DNA of 64,000 nt, taken from NCBI GenBank assembly GCA_017561665.1, contig JAFZBQ010000034.1, positions 1 through 64,000 on the forward strand. The letters run 5' to 3'. The translations under genes were made by a program, and so were the position numbers. Position 1 is the first letter of the stretch. Each line of letters opens with the position of its first letter. A model generated the notes under the pieces. That model saw only the letters and a program-made list of their open reading frames with translations, did no database searches and was not told the origin of the DNA. This DNA comes from Bacteroidales bacterium. Its GTDB lineage: Bacteria; Bacteroidota; Bacteroidia; Bacteroidales; UBA932. Positions 44,366 through 53,003 of the stretch are shown here, piece by piece.

Positions 44366-45779
44366 ACTGCACAGGAATATTATCAGCGAACTGGTGAATT
44401 ATCCTTGTCGGCACAAAATCTTTCATATCATAGGAATACACGATAATATTACCCCAATCATTGCCCGATTGCGATGTAGGCACTGGACACGTTGGCCTAA
44501 TACATGTGGTTGAAAACCATCCGTTCTGATAGCCACTCCATCCCCAATTACAATGAATATGTGTTGACGTATCATCACCCCTGAGGCCATCGACAACCCA
44601 GTAATGGCTATTATCCAGATCAAACAGCGACCAGCCACACATTATTACTGGTTTACCAGCATCCATCATATCCATTATTTTGACAATTTGAGTACTTGTC
44701 ATCGATGACTTTTTTAGGCGGGATACATTCTCATAACCAAGGTCTTCCAACCCTGTTTGGACAGCGGATGGCATTGTTCCTGTTGCTGCCCACGACTGAA
44801 TAATATTGGATAATTTGTAGAAAACGCCCGATTGTAATTTATATCTTGTTCTGTTAAACGACTGATTCGGATAAGACGAAACAGATGGTGTTCCATGTGT
44901 GTTGACTACGCCAGGATCAGCTTGTGTCAATAATTCTATTTTTTGCGACGTTGTGAGAGTAGATGGGATAGAGCCACTGTTTGTAAAATAGTCATTCAGT
45001 TGTATATAAATCTTATTACCATCAGAAAAAGAGTACTTATAACCGACCCCATCTAAAGAATTGCAGTCAGTATAGTCTATGGGTTCATAATCTACCCAAA
45101 AATCAGGATACTGATTGTAAGCCATTACAATTGATATTGCAGTAGAAGCACACCCATTAGTAACAAATCCCCTATTATTCTTGTGACAATAAGTTATTTG
45201 CTGACCGAAAGCTTGGTTAGTAGTTAGTGGTGCATAGTAAAAGTTCCAAGATCGATTAATAAATGTCGTATCCTCTTGGACACCGTACAGCGCTCCCCGT
45301 ACACACATCGATAGCAATAATTCCGGATTTATCCCCGAATCTAAACTGCCCATATCAAACGCAGACTGGCTAGTAACCGGTGGATTAAATATTCTACTCC
45401 AACTTGTATTACCTCTTTCTACTACTGCAACAACTGGATCCACTTGCGAGTTAGCACCAAGAATAGCAAAGCCTTGATCATCTCCATAATTCACAAGGTA
45501 TGCATCGGGCATTGCGTTACCTGCCTCATCCTTCATTGATGGACTATAATGGGGCTCGATAGAAATGATATGCCTTTCTACACCTCCTTCGGCTTTTGTC
45601 ATCTTCGTGCCCAGTAGAAACTCATTAAGTTTTTTAACGGCTGATTCAATAGGTATTTCTGATACCGGTGAATAGAGCAGACTGCCCCCATTAGCTTTTT
45701 CTGCTGATGAAGACTTCATACAGGATGCAATAGACAACAATGTTAAGAAGGATAAAAATAATAAAGGGACCTGTTTCAT
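44358..45779 (-). CDS. C10-family (streptopain-type) cysteine protease lipoprotein
   Basis: The 473-residue lipoprotein (lipobox IASC) has an N-terminal Spi/C10-type pro-region ('AVKKLNEFLLG', 'DAYLVNYGDDQGFAILGANSQVDPVVAVVERG') and a papain-like C10 catalytic domain. The nucleophile is Cys210 in 'VTNGCASTAISIVMAYNQYP' and the catalytic His392 is in 'NSHYWVVDGLRG'. 'HIHCNWGWSGYQNGWF' is the usual C-terminal C10 signature. Family: SpeB of streptococci, interpain of Prevotella, Bfp of Bacteroides fragilis. Predicted role: an extracellular protease made as a zymogen, on the cell surface. Confidence 0.9.
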   Translation of the reverse strand: MKQVPLLFLSFLTLLSIASCMKSSSAEKANGGSLLYSPVSEIPIESAVKKLNEFLLGTKMTKAEGGVERHIISIEPHYSPSMKDEAGNAMPDAYLVNYGDDQGFAILGANSQVDPVVAVVERGNTSWSRIFNPPVTSQSAFDMGSLDSGINPELLLSMCVRGALYGVQEDTTFINRSWNFYYAPLTTNQAFGQQITYCHKNNRGFVTNGCASTAISIVMAYNQYPDFWVDYEPIDYTDCNSLDGVGYKYSFSDGNKIYIQLNDYFTNSGSIPSTLTTSQKIELLTQADPGVVNTHGTPSVSSYPNQSFNRTRYKLQSGVFYKLSNIIQSWAATGTMPSAVQTGLEDLGYENVSRLKKSSMTSTQIVKIMDMMDAGKPVIMCGWSLFDLDNSHYWVVDGLRGDDTSTHIHCNWGWSGYQNGWFSTTCIRPTCPVPTSQSGNDWGNIIVYSYDMKDFVPTRIIHQFADNIPVQYE

Positions 45780-45796
45780 ACTTCTTGTTTAATATG

Positions 45797-46750
45797 TTAT
45801 TTCATTTCGAACCAATCACTATCTCTCATAGACCATCCAGCAAAAATGCCACATCCCCCCTCAACGTTTGTGTATGAGGGCATCATCGGGGCAATGCCAT
45901 ATGTAGCATAATCGTTGAAAACTTGGTAATTAAGAGCAACTATATGTTTATAAAAATCTTCAGTAAATCTGTATAGACGCACTTTATATCGTCTGGTTTC
46001 TTGTGAATTATCAGGTTCGATGTCGAAGTATCCTGAACCAAAGCGAGCGGAAAGGACTGCTTTATTCCCGCTAATAATCGTATCTGGCCAAATACGCACT
46101 CCATAATTATCTGATATTCGAGGCCAGAGAAAAGAACCGGTAAAACCAACATCATAATGATCTCTAATTACTGATATTTCGTGCGTTCCGTATCCATCTG
46201 TGACAAGGTTTAGGTTTTTCACTTCTGTAAAACAATCGCCACTTTTATATATGGTTCGTTCACAAATTAAGGCTATACCATAATAATCTGCTGTGGTTTG
46301 GTCATCATCAAATCTAATAGTCAAAATCGCTCCCGCACTATTCGTACATTCAAATTCAAAATCAGGTGGAGGCGGAGGTATTATAGTGGATGCTTTGATC
46401 ATTTCACATTCTATGGTATTAGCTATTATCTCCACATAATCACCACTTTTATGATCAACCTCAACAAACCAGCATCCCTGCGGGATAGAGCCCATTGTTG
46501 ATGATGCATACTTAACTTCTTTACTGACACTATTGACAGCATAAGCTAATGATGCATTGTTAAGGAACGGTGTTCCTTCGTATCTCCCGCCAATCGGCAC
46601 TGTATTATACAGCTGTATAACTGTTGTATCTTGCCGACCCGGGAAACAAATTAAACAGAGCTCTGTATCCGTTGGCTCTCTGACATCAAATTCTTTCTGG
46701 CAATCACAGAAGAAAAACAGCATAATGCACATTATGTATATTCGCCTCAT
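45797..46750 (-). CDS. DUF4249-family lipoprotein, TonB-receptor partner
   Basis: The 317-residue lipoprotein (lipobox FCDC) has the DUF4249 pattern: an early 'LCLICFPGRQDTTVIQLYNTVPIGG', 'CEMIKASTIIPPPP', 'YYGIALICERT' and a late 'LYRFTEDFYKHIVALNYQ'. DUF4249 proteins typically sit beside TonB-dependent receptors as outer-membrane partners. It starts within the receptor's stop (ATGA overlap), confirming the pairing. Confidence 0.8.
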   Translation of the reverse strand: MRRIYIMCIMLFFFCDCQKEFDVREPTDTELCLICFPGRQDTTVIQLYNTVPIGGRYEGTPFLNNASLAYAVNSVSKEVKYASSTMGSIPQGCWFVEVDHKSGDYVEIIANTIECEMIKASTIIPPPPPDFEFECTNSAGAILTIRFDDDQTTADYYGIALICERTIYKSGDCFTEVKNLNLVTDGYGTHEISVIRDHYDVGFTGSFLWPRISDNYGVRIWPDTIISGNKAVLSARFGSGYFDIEPDNSQETRRYKVRLYRFTEDFYKHIVALNYQVFNDYATYGIAPMMPSYTNVEGGCGIFAGWSMRDSDWFEMK

Positions 46751-49212
46751 TGGTTTAAATAGATTTTATAGCTGAATGACGGAAAAAAAGGGACGAAACT
46801 CGTTCCTATTCCCTTAAATGCAACGTACCCAGGATCATACTCGGGATGACTCTTACTCACACCTTCCCTGCTGACTACAGCAAATACGGGGTTAAACTGA
46901 CAATAGGTATTATATAAACTGATATTCCATATATATCTTTGTCCACGTTTTGTCTTCCCGTGAATATTTGCACCAATGTCCAGCCTGTGATAGTCTGGCA
47001 ACTTGACATTATTAGGCGTTTCATACACCCACTGATAAGAGAAACTATTCGAGCTACCATCGCCATCTGCATATACGCCTTGTATGTAACGAGTCGGAAG
47101 TGTCATACGATTACCACTGTGAAAGTTCCAAGCTCCATATAATTCCCATTTTTTATTAAGCCTCCAATTTGCCTGTAGCGTCAACTTATGACGATTGTCG
47201 TTTCTGTCTCTATACCATCCATAATATATAGACTCTATGTTACGCTCATTCCAGGATAGCGTATAGAACGCGTTGATAATAAGTGATGGTGTCTCATAGC
47301 CACAATCAACTTCTACCCCATACGAACGGCCTTTACCTGAATAGATAACTGATGTCCAGTCATTCAATCGGGGCAATACGGAGTTTTCTCCGAAATACTC
47401 AATTAAGTTGTTCATCACTTTGTACCATCCTTCAACATTTATATGAACATCTTCTGTAATACTACAATAAATACCTCCTGACAACTGATGAGAAAACATA
47501 GGCGGCAATTCTGAAGAAGATGGGAGCCAACAATTTGTTGGAAGATCAAGATATGTTGATGCCATCTGATGTAAGAATTGACTCATCTTGGAGTACGATA
47601 CTTTTAAATTAAGATTATCATACCATAGATATTTAATGGCAATGCGCGGTTCCAAAAAGTTCCACTGTTTTCTATCAGCTAAATACAGAATGTTTCGGAA
47701 GCCAATATTCGCCTTGAGTCTCCGCGTAATAATCAATTCATCTTCTACGTAGACACTCCCTTCCACACAAAAAGTTTTGACTGTATCTTGTTGACAAACG
47801 TCGAATAACGGAGTCCCTGTGTTGACTCTTGATTCATAGTAATCATAGGTCGGCCAGAATAAATGGCCTTGCATATTTGCTCCGAATCGGATTTGATGAT
47901 CTTTTACTGGCCTCCATTTAAAGTAAGCACCAACGCCAACATCATCTACAGTATTTCGATTAATCAATTCAGTTTTATTTTCTATCTCCTCTCGTGATTC
48001 ATAATACTTGTAGAAGCCTTCTTCTTTCCAATGATATCTAATGTCCGGGTGGCTTGCTGACCAGTAGCCCATAACAATACTGTTGAACTTGGGAGACCAA
48101 TCTTTACGCCAGTTAATTGAAGCCAATATATTACCCCATATCATACGAAGACTGTTATTTTCATTAATCTTATATATTACGGGCTCTTTCGTATCCTCTT
48201 CTACAGAATTATAGTTTCTGATAAGGTGATCTCTCCCCATAAAAAAGCTTACCGATAGTTGACTATGGTCAGAGAGCCTGTGGGTGATTTTAGCATTAAC
48301 ATCCGTAAATGAATATAATAGCATACTCCTTTCTAAAGTTCCTGATGCGGACTGCTTGAGATTACGTAGTTGCGAGATCGGATACATTAAGGCATCCGCC
48401 CAGGAACGTCTCAGGGCTATGTTAAAAGAGGTTTTATCTCTGACTATTGGCCCCTCTAGTTGAATTCGACCCTCCAACAGGCCAACTGATGCTTGCCCTT
48501 TAAATTGTGTAAAGCTGCCCTCCCTCGTTTTAACATCAACCACAGAAGATGTTCTTCCCCCGTATCTAGCAGGGAACCCGCTTTTGAAAAAATCTAAATA
48601 GTCTATTACATCTGTATTGAAAGAAGATAAAATGCCGCCAAAGTGACAAACCTGATACAATGGTACACCATCCAACAAATAAAGATTATCACTTCCGTCG
48701 CCACCGTGTACATATAGCCTGGAGAGCATCTCAGTGCCCGTTGCCACACCTGGAAGAGACTGAAGTGTTTTTAACACATCGGGACTACTTAGACAAGCAA
48801 ACGCACTTTTGAATTTATCACCATCAATCGTAGTCAGTCCAGCTTGAGTATTATTAATATCAAGTTTTATGATCTCGCTAATGGAAGCGGCCGGTAATGT
48901 ATCAAGTTGAAATGAATCTATTGATGGACTTAATTGATCTTCAATGGACGCTTTGAGAAGAATATATTTACCTTTTCTAAGCCACTTGATTCCCGTATTC
49001 TCAAAGAGCGTATCAAGTGCATCTTTTAAATGCTTCCCCTTTAAGGATTGACCAGGGAATGAATGAGTTACCGGCAAACTTGCCTCATACACAAAGTACA
49101 CACCATATCGGTCACTAATGGCCTTCATACCATCCTGGACAGTCCCATATGGTTGTGCTGTAGCCACAAAATGCACAAATAAAAAAGCAACTATAAAAGC
49201 CACTCGACTCAT
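46747..49212 (-). CDS. TonB-dependent receptor with N-terminal STN signalling domain
   Basis: The 821-residue protein has a signal peptide (ending ATAQ), an STN domain at about residues 25-95 ('VQDGMKAISDRYGVYFVYEASL', 'LKDALDTLFENTGIKWLRKGKYILLKA'), a plug with 'LPGVATGTEMLSRLYVHGGDGSDNLYLLDGVPL' and a beta-barrel ending 'SYKIYLNQ'. The STN domain marks a transducer that signals to an anti-sigma factor, matching the adjacent genes. The ligand is unknown; protease neighbours suggest a protein or peptide fragment. Confidence 0.92.
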   Translation of the reverse strand: MSRVAFIVAFLFVHFVATAQPYGTVQDGMKAISDRYGVYFVYEASLPVTHSFPGQSLKGKHLKDALDTLFENTGIKWLRKGKYILLKASIEDQLSPSIDSFQLDTLPAASISEIIKLDINNTQAGLTTIDGDKFKSAFACLSSPDVLKTLQSLPGVATGTEMLSRLYVHGGDGSDNLYLLDGVPLYQVCHFGGILSSFNTDVIDYLDFFKSGFPARYGGRTSSVVDVKTREGSFTQFKGQASVGLLEGRIQLEGPIVRDKTSFNIALRRSWADALMYPISQLRNLKQSASGTLERSMLLYSFTDVNAKITHRLSDHSQLSVSFFMGRDHLIRNYNSVEEDTKEPVIYKINENNSLRMIWGNILASINWRKDWSPKFNSIVMGYWSASHPDIRYHWKEEGFYKYYESREEIENKTELINRNTVDDVGVGAYFKWRPVKDHQIRFGANMQGHLFWPTYDYYESRVNTGTPLFDVCQQDTVKTFCVEGSVYVEDELIITRRLKANIGFRNILYLADRKQWNFLEPRIAIKYLWYDNLNLKVSYSKMSQFLHQMASTYLDLPTNCWLPSSSELPPMFSHQLSGGIYCSITEDVHINVEGWYKVMNNLIEYFGENSVLPRLNDWTSVIYSGKGRSYGVEVDCGYETPSLIINAFYTLSWNERNIESIYYGWYRDRNDNRHKLTLQANWRLNKKWELYGAWNFHSGNRMTLPTRYIQGVYADGDGSSNSFSYQWVYETPNNVKLPDYHRLDIGANIHGKTKRGQRYIWNISLYNTYCQFNPVFAVVSREGVSKSHPEYDPGYVAFKGIGTSFVPFFPSFSYKIYLNQ

Positions 49213-49673
49213 TCAGAAATAACAATATCGATATCAAGAGCTGCCTCTATAGTAGCAACCACTACTTCCAAATCGTCTTCGGGGAAAGACGCCGTAAGGC
49301 GCTTGTCTGTAGATGGCGCTGTCAGTGAACGTCCATAATAACTAGAAAGTTCATCCAGCACCTCATTCAATGGTGTGTTATCAAAAACGAAGAAATGTGA
49401 TGCAGACGATTGCTCTTCCACTTTTGGTTCAAATTTCTGCGCCTTCATAGACCGAGTCTGTACTATGCCATATATCCCATAACCTCCAGCAAATAGCACA
49501 AAAACAGATGCAAAAACAGCAGCCACAGCAGCCCACCACTTTTGGCCCCCGGAATGTACCCTTTTATCACCTACTTTTGAATGAAATCTACGGATTGCTT
49601 CATCCGTATTAAAACGCCCCTCTTGATAACTTCGAGTTACAAAGTCAATATTGTTGTCTTGTTGTATATTCAT
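49209..49673 (-). CDS. Short FecR-type anti-sigma factor
   Basis: The 154-residue protein has a cytoplasmic N-terminus (about 1-45), one transmembrane helix (about 47-70) and a C-terminal DUF4974/STN-like domain ('VFDNTPLNEVLDELSSYYGRSLTA', 'LTASFPEDDLEVVVATIEAALDI'). The central FecR domain seen in most homologues, which run to about 300 residues or more, is missing. Predicted role: holds the ECF sigma factor at the membrane and receives the signal from the receptor's STN domain. It overlaps the receptor start by 4 bp. Confidence 0.8.
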   Translation of the reverse strand: MNIQQDNNIDFVTRSYQEGRFNTDEAIRRFHSKVGDKRVHSGGQKWWAAVAAVFASVFVLFAGGYGIYGIVQTRSMKAQKFEPKVEEQSSASHFFVFDNTPLNEVLDELSSYYGRSLTAPSTDKRLTASFPEDDLEVVVATIEAALDIDIVISE

Positions 49674-49723
49674 TTTTCGTGACCGTTTGTATTAAAGACG
49701 GATAAACCACGAAAAAATCACAC

Positions 49724-50236
49724 TCATTTATGAGAAAAAATGATATTCCTCTTGTTAAGTTTCTTTTTCAGAGACTTCAGGGCTCTTGATATTTGATTGC
49801 GGACAGTTCCCTCAGACACTCCTAACAAGCAAGCAATATCTTTGTGCTTGAGACCATCCCTTTTGTGCAAGAGTAACATTTTACGACGACCAGGGGGCAA
49901 AGAATCAATGGCATCCCAAATAATTGATTCATCAATTGAACGTGCTAAAACTTCATCGTCAGATATTTCTTGGTTCAAGTCATTTGGAAGCGCCACCATC
50001 GGATACGTTGAATTATGACGGAGATAGTCAATACAGCCATTTCGCACGATTTTTACCAAATATGTCTTTGGTGTATTCACTATTACCCCAGCTTGAACTC
50101 TTTTCCATAATGAGACAAAAGCATCCTGAACTATATCCTCTACGATGCTAGCGTCTTTCACATAGTGCATAGCATAAAGACACATTGGCTTATAGTAAAG
50201 TCGAAACAATTGTTCTATATCTTCTCTGCCTTGCAT
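49724..50236 (-). CDS. ECF-type RNA polymerase sigma factor
   Basis: The 170-residue protein has region 2 ('LFRLYYKPMCLYAMHYVKDASIVEDIVQDAFVSLWKR') and region 4 ('AIDSLPPGRRKMLLLHKRDGLKHKDIACLLGVSEGTVRNQISRALKSLKKKL') of Bacteroidota ECF sigma-70 factors and nothing else. It heads the leftward operon of anti-sigma factor, STN receptor, DUF4249 and proteases. That operon is probably its own regulon, switched on by ligand binding to the receptor. Confidence 0.92.
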   Translation of the reverse strand: MQGREDIEQLFRLYYKPMCLYAMHYVKDASIVEDIVQDAFVSLWKRVQAGVIVNTPKTYLVKIVRNGCIDYLRHNSTYPMVALPNDLNQEISDDEVLARSIDESIIWDAIDSLPPGRRKMLLLHKRDGLKHKDIACLLGVSEGTVRNQISRALKSLKKKLNKRNIIFSHK

Positions 50237-50337
50237 TTTTATTATAGCGATAACAAAGAAGACATCTGACAGAACAAATGTCTCATTAATGCGAACATAA
50301 AAATCTTACTCTGCTAATGCAACTTAATACTGTCAAG

Positions 50338-50577
50338 CTAGCAACTCAACACATCCTTGACAGAATAAATCTTGCTGATTGCGTCAAAAGAAAAGTATTG
50401 GTCATCCATTATAATATAGTCTTCCCTTTGAACTCTTGAAAGACGTTTAATTTCTGGAAACATTGAAATTGGCACAATCACAATACGGCCATCTGTGAGA
50501 TAGAAGGCCATATAGCCCCTTTTCATACTGAAATCTATTTTCTTGATTCCTATAGAGGTGTCTTGATACTTGCACAT
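50338..50577 (-). CDS. DUF2442-like small protein
   Basis: A 79-residue protein with the DUF2442 pattern: 'FYLTDGRIVIVPISMFPEIKRLS' (short strand, [D/E]GR, strand, then a helix starting with P). It follows the DUF4160 gene by 12 bp; this pair recurs in many bacteria and has been proposed as a toxin-antitoxin-like module. A broken homologue lies at 35482-35735. Which member would be toxic is not clear. Confidence 0.7.
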   Translation of the reverse strand: MCKYQDTSIGIKKIDFSMKRGYMAFYLTDGRIVIVPISMFPEIKRLSRVQREDYIIMDDQYFSFDAISKIYSVKDVLSC

Positions 50578-50589
50578 ATAATGTCCTCC

Positions 50590-50895
50590 TTATTTGTTGA
50601 ACTTTTTTATTGCAACTTTCTTGCCCGCAAAAACATCGTCAATCTTTTTGTTAAGTTCTTCCCAATGCTTGTCAATGATATCAACTATCATTGACTCATC
50701 CGTGGAATCTAACTCAGACCAATCGACCTCAACCTTCTTCTGTCCGTTTTCCTCAATCCATATCTTCGCAACCGTGTAGCCTCGATGAGATTTTTTACCT
50801 CCCTTGCGAACAATGTGGATATGACGCCTATTTTCATTTGCATCTGAAGGAAAAACAGACAAAATATAATATAAAAAGATAGCAAGTTTACCCAT
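50590..50895 (-). CDS. DUF4160-like small protein
   Basis: The ATG at 50895 is preferred to the GTG at 50901 because a strong promoter places the transcript start near 50908 and because MGKLAIFLYYILS matches the usual DUF4160 opening. The protein of about 101 residues has 'NRRHIHIVRKGGKKSHRGYTVAKIWI' (the HxH and 'AKIWLE'-type motif) and a helical C-terminus 'DKHWEELNKKIDDVFAGK'. It is paired with the DUF2442-like gene. Confidence 0.7.
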   Translation of the reverse strand: MGKLAIFLYYILSVFPSDANENRRHIHIVRKGGKKSHRGYTVAKIWIEENGQKKVEVDWSELDSTDESMIVDIIDKHWEELNKKIDDVFAGKKVAIKKFNK

Positions 50896-51239
50896 ACGCA
50901 CAATATCTCATATGCAAATATAATCGGTTCCATTATAATCGCAAAATGCGGATGTATTGTATTCGCACGCAGATATCCATATGCCATATAATGAAAGACC
51001 GAGACTGGAGTAATAGCATCCAGTGTCTTAATCTGGTTTTTTTCACCCCCCATAGGTACTCGGGAAAGTATCCGATCCTTTTGTTGCTGCCGACTGATTA
51101 TCACAGGAACGCCCTTCGCTCCACCTCATCATTAATTTTTCAACAAATCCTTACTACCTAGCCGGTTCCCTGCATACTTGTTTATTATCTCTGAAAGATG
51201 TTTCATGGTGGAGAACATAAGGGTCACTGACAATACAGA
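50896..51239. other. Non-coding gap in the island
   Basis: About 340 bp between the DUF4160 gene and the receiver-like gene. Apart from the promoter at 50915-50945 there is no recognisable gene, repeat or clear terminator. Confidence 0.5.
50915..50945 (-). promoter_or_regulatory. Promoter of the DUF4160/DUF2442 pair
   Basis: On the minus strand TTTG (50945-50942), a 19-bp spacer and TATATTTG (50922-50915) match the Bacteroidota consensus fully. The ATG at 50895 would leave a leader of only about 13 nt. Confidence 0.7.
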
Positions 51240-53003
51240 TTATGTGAACGAATTAGGAAAACCAGCACGAGAAATGTAATGGGAAAGTTGAACAAGTAAG
51301 TCTGATGAATACACTTCTCGAAGATGACCAATGCGTTTAACAGGATAAACTATGTCTTGATTCTTGATAGAAGGAGTTATACCCAACAGCTGCGTAATCC
51401 ACGACAATAATTTAAACAGGGGTTTATCTGCATCAATCTTTCCTTCAATACCAAGCTGCTTAATCTGCGCCTCAAGTTCTCTTAAATTAGAGTGCTTTTG
51501 AGATAAGCGTTCTAGCATTTTAACTTGTATGGGGTGGAGCCTTTCAGAACCCTGCTGACAAACAATTAGTTCTCCAGCTTCATTTAGCGTGGTGTAATCA
51601 AGAAGCGACAGACTGATCGTCTTGAAATGTGAGTAGTCAACGGCCAATTGTTTATCATCGATTAAGCATGGTAGCGGCTCCTTAGGATGCTTTTCCAATA
51701 GTTTTCGAATATTATTTTCTGCGTCTGCTATACAATCAACATTCTCAACATATTGATTGATTCGATCAAGTTCTTTTTCCAATTTGTTATAGGGAACGAG
51801 GTTTTCCACGAGAGGAACCCAGAAACCTATATCATAAATATCAGTTTCTTTACAACGCCCACCAAAAGGTCTTAAAGAAATATTGCAAGGTTGACAGAGC
51901 ACGATATAATACTTCTCTTCGTTAACGCAAAATACATCCCCATTTTGAAGTGGAGTTAATAGTGTATTTAGAGTAGCGCCCGAAATAAAGGTTTCGTCCT
52001 GATTAAAAGACCTAACCAAATCATAATTATAGACACTCTGCATCCTAGGAGGACAAATTTCGTTGATAGAATTAATATCTGAAATATGTCGCTGGAAAAG
52101 TAAAGATTGTTCAATAGAAGAACCTGCCAGTTTATTGCGTATCTCGGTATCAAAAATAATATGAATTAGCCGGAGCATAGTATCAGATTCTCTACATCCC
52201 TCCTCTCCAGAACTCTTAACAATAATCTGTCTATAATCGGCCGGTTGAATAGCAGAGTATCTATCAATTAGAGATTTAGATGCATCGCGAATTAATGCTA
52301 TCGCTCGATCCTTTATGAATTCGACATTCTTTAACCACAATACATTTATTATTCCCTCGACAAATGAATAATAATTTGAATTATTTAGACGTTTTTTAGA
52401 TATTGGGAAAACCCCCTTCTTGTACTGCTTACACTGCTCATATTCATCCTCCGGTTCAAATTGTTGTGAAAAAACGCCACAATAAACAAGATCTTCAGGA
52501 ACGGTCTCAATGGCATTCTCAGCTAATGCTACGCCATCGCGTCCTTGAACTAAAGGATGAGTACTCTTAATTAGTTTGTCAAATAAAAGTAATGTGGGGA
52601 CCCCCGATTTTATATTCGAGAGGAACTGATCTTTATATTTATCAAGCCACTCTTCTGGGCCACATTGTATACACTTATCCCCGAGAATTTGAATAGCGGC
52701 ATCTTCAAATGCAGTCTTTTTCCCGTTTCTAATTTGCTGGTTGACTTTGTCTTTGTCTGTTTGGTTCAAGGTCTCCAACCATTCAGCAAGAATACCTTCA
52801 AAAGGCTGTTGGGCTTGCTTTGCGACAATTGCTTTTTCTGGAAATGATGGCGAGAAAGCTTCCAGAACGTCGACTGAACTATCATCAAAATAACGAAGTA
52901 AAAGCTCAAGGATATTTGTGAAATCGTCAATGTAGTAAACAACCGTAACCTTTCGGCAATCCAGAACTTTTTGTAATAAAACCTTTGCCTCGTTAATATC
53001 CAT
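51240..53003 (-). CDS. Protein with receiver-like N-terminus, partner of the dual-ATPase kinase
   Basis: The ATG at 53003 is used; it shares one base with the kinase-like gene's stop (TGATG). The 587-residue protein begins with a receiver-like strand 'KVTVVYYIDDFTNILELLLRYF', whose acidic pair falls at residues 27-28 counting from the GTG at 53006. Later there is 'VPTLLLFDKLIKS' (Asp143) and 'GRDGVALAENAIE', as in response regulators ('LLDL..P..DG.EL'), with a helical insertion between. The C-terminal ~400 residues match nothing I recognise and would be the output domain. No DNA-binding motif is seen. A phospho-acceptor partner of the neighbouring kinase is inferred. Confidence 0.6.
   Translation of the reverse strand: MDINEAKVLLQKVLDCRKVTVVYYIDDFTNILELLLRYFDDSSVDVLEAFSPSFPEKAIVAKQAQQPFEGILAEWLETLNQTDKDKVNQQIRNGKKTAFEDAAIQILGDKCIQCGPEEWLDKYKDQFLSNIKSGVPTLLLFDKLIKSTHPLVQGRDGVALAENAIETVPEDLVYCGVFSQQFEPEDEYEQCKQYKKGVFPISKKRLNNSNYYSFVEGIINVLWLKNVEFIKDRAIALIRDASKSLIDRYSAIQPADYRQIIVKSSGEEGCRESDTMLRLIHIIFDTEIRNKLAGSSIEQSLLFQRHISDINSINEICPPRMQSVYNYDLVRSFNQDETFISGATLNTLLTPLQNGDVFCVNEEKYYIVLCQPCNISLRPFGGRCKETDIYDIGFWVPLVENLVPYNKLEKELDRINQYVENVDCIADAENNIRKLLEKHPKEPLPCLIDDKQLAVDYSHFKTISLSLLDYTTLNEAGELIVCQQGSERLHPIQVKMLERLSQKHSNLRELEAQIKQLGIEGKIDADKPLFKLLSWITQLLGITPSIKNQDIVYPVKRIGHLREVYSSDLLVQLSHYISRAGFPNSFT

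Noticed and set aside
50709..51104. 131-codon minus-strand frame over the DUF4160 gene and its upstream gap
   Set aside because: It conflicts with the DUF4160 frame, crosses the strong promoter and shows no family pattern.
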